From Acridotheres tristis (Eukaryota; Chordata; Aves; Passeriformes; Sturnidae): a DNA stretch of 64,000 nt. The stretch lies in contig CM072894.1 in the NCBI GenBank assembly GCA_037013685.1, forward strand, positions 9,240,841 through 9,304,840. The letters are read 5' to 3'. The first letter of the stretch is position 1; every line of letters starts with the position of its first letter. The position numbers were made by a program, and so were the translations under genes. Below are positions 60,280-64,000 of this stretch, piece after piece. The notes beneath the pieces were generated by a model that was given only the letters and a program-made list of their open reading frames with translations, made no database searches and was not told where the DNA came from.

Positions 60280-63200
60280 GTAAGATATCCTATGTGTCAG
60301 ATTTTTCCTTGTCATTGTTTGGGGGGTTTGGGGATTTTTATGGGCTTGTTTTTTTAGGTGTTTTTTTAAATACAAGGCACATGCAGATTACCCTATCTCA
60401 CATGGGTTCTGCTGGGTCCAAACCAAAATATTCAGCGCTTGATAGTGGCCTGATCTGACCACTGATGCATACAACTGGCTTTTGATTCAGTGTCAGTGTA
60501 ACTGAGGAGAACAAACTCCTCTCCAGAGATGTATATTTACATCATTAGCATCTAGACAAGCTTGCTGAGATCAGCTCACTGGTTCTCTAAATACTATGCT
60601 GTATACAAAGCAAGACCATAAAACCTTTGCAATATGAAGATTAAAGACAATCAGCTCTTAATTAACAGTGTGTTGGGGAGCAGGCTGCAAGTTGAAAATC
60701 TGAAATATGAGAAAGCAAGTCTTTCTTCAGATTGGCTGAACTGTGATTTCAGCACACAGTAAAATTACAATCTTTTACAAATAGCTGTCTGCCAAATGAG
60801 TCACAGTAATATCTACATTGACACTCTTTATCTGGCCCTGTAGTCAGGTAATGCAGCTTAGACAGGATCTTTGTGAAAAAAAGACATACTGTGTCTTGGA
60901 AGAAATCTGCTTCCATGTAGAAACACTGATCAAGGAAACTGAATTGACTCTTCAGTGTAAAAGTCTAATGAGAACAGAAAGTCCTAGAGCATTAGGGAAA
61001 TAAATTCTGGTGGTTTTTCTACTGAAACATGGGACATATTGTGGCAGCACCTCAAGCACAGGCTCTGAAGCTTCCTGAAACACAGCATGAATTTTAGGGT
61101 CAGAAGATGTGTACAGGGAGAACTGAATGTCATCTCTTAAGATGAAAACTCCTAGCTCAAGGAAGTCCATTTCACTGCTTCTCTCTCTCCAGTGAATAGG
61201 GCACACACCATTTTACACTCTATGTTACAAATCTGGGGCCTTCAGAGAAATGGAGTGTGCAAGGGCCTGGGTAGTCAAAATCCAACATGTTTAGTTGGGG
61301 AACAGGTGGGCAGCAGCTTGAGTCCCTAGGCTTTGAAGACTTCCACGCATGCTTATTTTATGCAGATAAATAATCTTATTTACTTCACTGAGTACCTCAT
61401 ATGTAAAGCTCTGTAAATCTGTGAGTGTAAAATGCCTTCTGCTGATCCTGCAGGGACTGTCTGCCCCTGTTTAGAGCAAAGCTGCCTGCAAGCCTGTATC
61501 ACTGCCTTTAATCCTCTGTGTGTAGGTGCATTGTTATGTGACAGCATAGCATTCCAAAGCATTTATCCACTTCTGAGAGCACTTTATTGCTGACCTAATG
61601 GTAAGCACACAGAAATGTGGAGAAACGAGCTACTGATCTACAGGTTAAAAGATTTAATAAATGGGAATTTTCACAGTCAAGTTGCAGTAAATATTGTGGG
61701 TCTTCAGTAACAGCAGATTGATCTTACTCTGGTGTGAAACCTAACTGTAGTGTATTTTAAAATATCATGAGGTACTATCAGCAGTAATTCTTGCTAAAGT
61801 TGCACTGCAAGAGGGGAATAAAGTTTAGTAATTGGGCCTTTACTTGAAATGTAAACATATGATTTAACACATTGCTGGAACAGATGATATACATAAATAA
61901 ACCTGGACTGTGTCACTTCTAAAGAATATTAACTGAGGTTAACAAATGCTGCATGAAGGAAAAGAAATTGCCTGGGACTCCACTGTCAGCAGTTTAAAAC
62001 TCATTCACTGCTAATCTCATGACAAGCATACAAGCAACCCCAGCTGGACCTGGGGTTCTCGATTGTGTTGGCACTGTGATTGTTTGAAACTGAATTCCAG
62101 GCCCATCTCCCTGATGCTGCCATGCCATAAAGGGGCAGTTTTTATATCCAACTTATAAAGCATTTGTCATCCTCTGGATGTTAAAGAATTTTAGCAAGTG
62201 ATGTGTGAGTTTAGAACGTGAGGATGAATAAGGTATGAGCTTGGAAAGAAAGAAACTTTAAAATGCCTTCTAGCTTTTTGACTCCAAAGGACTTGAAGTA
62301 AGGAAACAACAATCAAATCCTGTTTTGTCACTTACTCATGTCAAGTGCCAGTAGCCATTACCATTCCTTCAGCCTTTCTGTCCATATTCTCAGCTGTTCT
62401 CATCATTAATTAAGCCAAATATGCTGGCTCTGTTTAGAACCTCTGTAGTTATAATTCAACTCTTAATACCAGTAATTAGTCATACCTTCTTGAAATTCAT
62501 CTCTCCACTGGAAATGGCACTGGTAACTAGACTTTGCTTTTTCTTTTTGCTTGTCTCTTTCTGTATCTATTATATTTAAATTGTTTTGATTTGTTTTATG
62601 GATATGGGCTGAAAAGTAGAAGTAATTTTAAGTGTCAGGCAGAAAAATTTAATTCAAGGAACTGAATTTTCAGACTTAACTCGTGATGGATCAGAAAGGT
62701 TTTGTGGGGTTTTTTTTTGTCCTAAGTATTAAAATGCCCCATAATATTTACTTCATTGCTCTGTTTCACAGTTAATGTTTTATCAAGAAAAGTTAAGAAA
62801 TCAAATAGTTTACAAAAGCATAATGACCAACTGTGTTTGGAATTTCTCATTATCTGCACAGCAAAGTGGGAAACTCAGAGGGGCTAGTTTTTAAATTAAC
62901 TACCTCAGCCATGTGATCTAGCAAAGCCTCCAAAAAATGAAAAGTATGTTTAATCTGGTAATGACTTTTTTGATCTCTTACTACCAAAGCAACATAATTA
63001 GTGTTGATTTCTGGAAAGTTTCTCTCTGAAATCCACTTAATTCTCAATAACATGCAAAAATTCTCCCTTAAACCTCTATAGCAAAAATTTAAGGCTGAAT
63101 TTTTTGAGCCCAGGTGCCCAAAGCCTACTGAAATCTAATTGCAACAAATTGACTTTCACAAAAGGCCTAGCTCAACATGTTGTCTTCCAGTACTTTCAAT

Positions 63201-63518
63201 TAAAGACACATTTTGACTTTACTGTGGCTGTAACTGCAATGACAGGAAGCTGTGATGTTTAAAATAGAACCCAATAGTTTATTACCAGGATTGCATCTTC
63301 CTGACACCTTGATGTTCCTCTTCTCCCCTACCCCTCATCTGCTGCAGCTCTTGAAAAGGATCCATGCAGAGAGTGGCATCTCCAGCCTTTGGCCCATCTC
63401 CCTGCAACTGAGGTCATTAAGCTCTTCTCAAACTACAGTGAACTTGGCAGGGGGCAGCTTTCCATATTCAGCATCAGAACATCTCCTGTTGTTCCATACT
63501 TCTATCTAGGCCTGCTGA
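60280..63518. other. Non-coding stretch
   Basis: Begins with a G/T-rich patch (60317-60367) containing GGGGGG and GGGG runs but too few G runs for a canonical quadruplex. Otherwise AT-rich, with frames of 84 codons or less and no recognised repeat. Confidence 0.45.
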
Positions 63519-63546
63519 GGGTTGGGGTTTTTGGGTTGGGATGGGG
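63519..63546 (+). repeat. G/T-rich tract, plus-strand G-quadruplex motif
   Basis: Five G runs lie at 63519-63521, 63524-63527, 63533-63535, 63538-63540 and 63543-63546, separated by loops of 2, 5, 2 and 2 bases. This satisfies the canonical quadruplex pattern with one spare run. It is not a telomere array, because the units are irregular. T-rich sequence follows. Confidence 0.72.
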
Positions 63547-64000
63547 TTTTTGCACTCAGTTTGGTGGTCAGGCTGTGTTATTGGTACTGCAGAGAATGGA
63601 TAACCATGGTTAGTCAGTGTTTGAACACCTCAGTCATGTCATTAACTCGCTTTCCTAGCTGGTGTGGGGCAAAGGTTTCCTTTGTACTCTTTATCCAGCC
63701 TCTGTTTTGGAGTTTCTCTGTGATGCTGGTGCAGGAATACTGATGCCTTTTACATCATAACTTATTCTGCCATTCCTAATTAGTCTATGGTGGAGTTTTT
63801 TGGGGTTGGTTTCCTTTTTTTTTTTCTTAGTGGTGCTGGCTTGCTCTCGGCTTTGTTTATGGCCTGTAATTAGCTGTAGGTTTTCAGTAGCTTTATATGG
63901 ACCTACAGTTAGCTTGGACTCTCAGCATCATAATTCCAAGTATTCTATCCTTAGCTCTTCTAATAGCTTCTCATAAATGAGTTCATATATATGTCACTTA
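63547..64000. other. Non-coding stretch at the window edge
   Basis: T-rich sequence with a run of T near 63818 and short G/T phrases. Two overlapping frames (73 and 74 codons) around 63389-63743 have no domain. Nothing is supported beyond low complexity. Confidence 0.45.

Noticed and set aside
1..64000. CRISPR array, operon, phage, toxin or other microbial system
   Set aside because: No regularly spaced repeats, no ribosome-binding-site-led gene runs, and vertebrate features (CR1, LTR, CpG-poor texture, microsatellites) throughout.
1..64000. tRNA or rRNA genes
   Set aside because: No A-box/B-box pair with a cloverleaf and no rRNA core sequence was seen on either strand by eye. A tRNAscan or Infernal run would settle this.

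Overview
The window looks like nuclear DNA from a bird, in a gene-poor intergenic or deep intronic region. Three things point that way. The sequence is AT-rich and CpG-poor, with no operon-like ORF packing. Two short fragments carry the 3'-terminal signature of chicken-repeat-1 (CR1) LINEs in its avian form, at 52701-52775 (+) and 57541-57592 (-). A compact retroviral-type LTR with CCAAT, TATA and AATAAA signals in order sits at about 1974-2184. A third, older CR1-like tail lies at about 44857-44890. No prokaryotic gene, CRISPR array, rRNA, tRNA or complete protein-coding gene is visible. The longest open frame is only 162 codons and resembles no family I recognise, and many frames of similar size overlap on opposite strands, as expected by chance.

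Layout. 1-12.3 kb: non-coding DNA with one LTR (2 kb), a short tandem repeat (4.09 kb), a 27-base A tract (5.7 kb) and a homeodomain-motif-rich block (8.4-8.65 kb). 12.3-32 kb: a T/G tract (12.3 kb), an RFX-like palindrome (15.76 kb), an 18-bp tandem repeat (16.4 kb) and one splice-flanked 81-base open segment (20.82 kb). 32-33 kb: a possible minus-strand first coding exon (32230-32295) beside an AT-rich block that looks like a developmental conserved element. 40-43 kb: a minus-strand G-quadruplex motif and an inverted pair of NKX2-type sites. 49-51 kb: the best promoter-like architecture in the window (inverted CCAAT, TATA, then a consensus 5' splice site), followed 1 kb later by a 12-base segment between an acceptor and a perfect donor. 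52-64 kb: two CR1 remnants, simple repeats, an 18-base microexon-like segment (60.26 kb) and a plus-strand G-quadruplex motif (63.52 kb).

No set of genes can be shown to work together here. The plus-strand splice-like signals at 49.5, 50.6 and 60.3 kb could belong to one non-coding or alternative transcript, but this is inference and chance remains a serious alternative. Each signal is listed with the test that would decide it. I found no evidence of a new multi-gene system.
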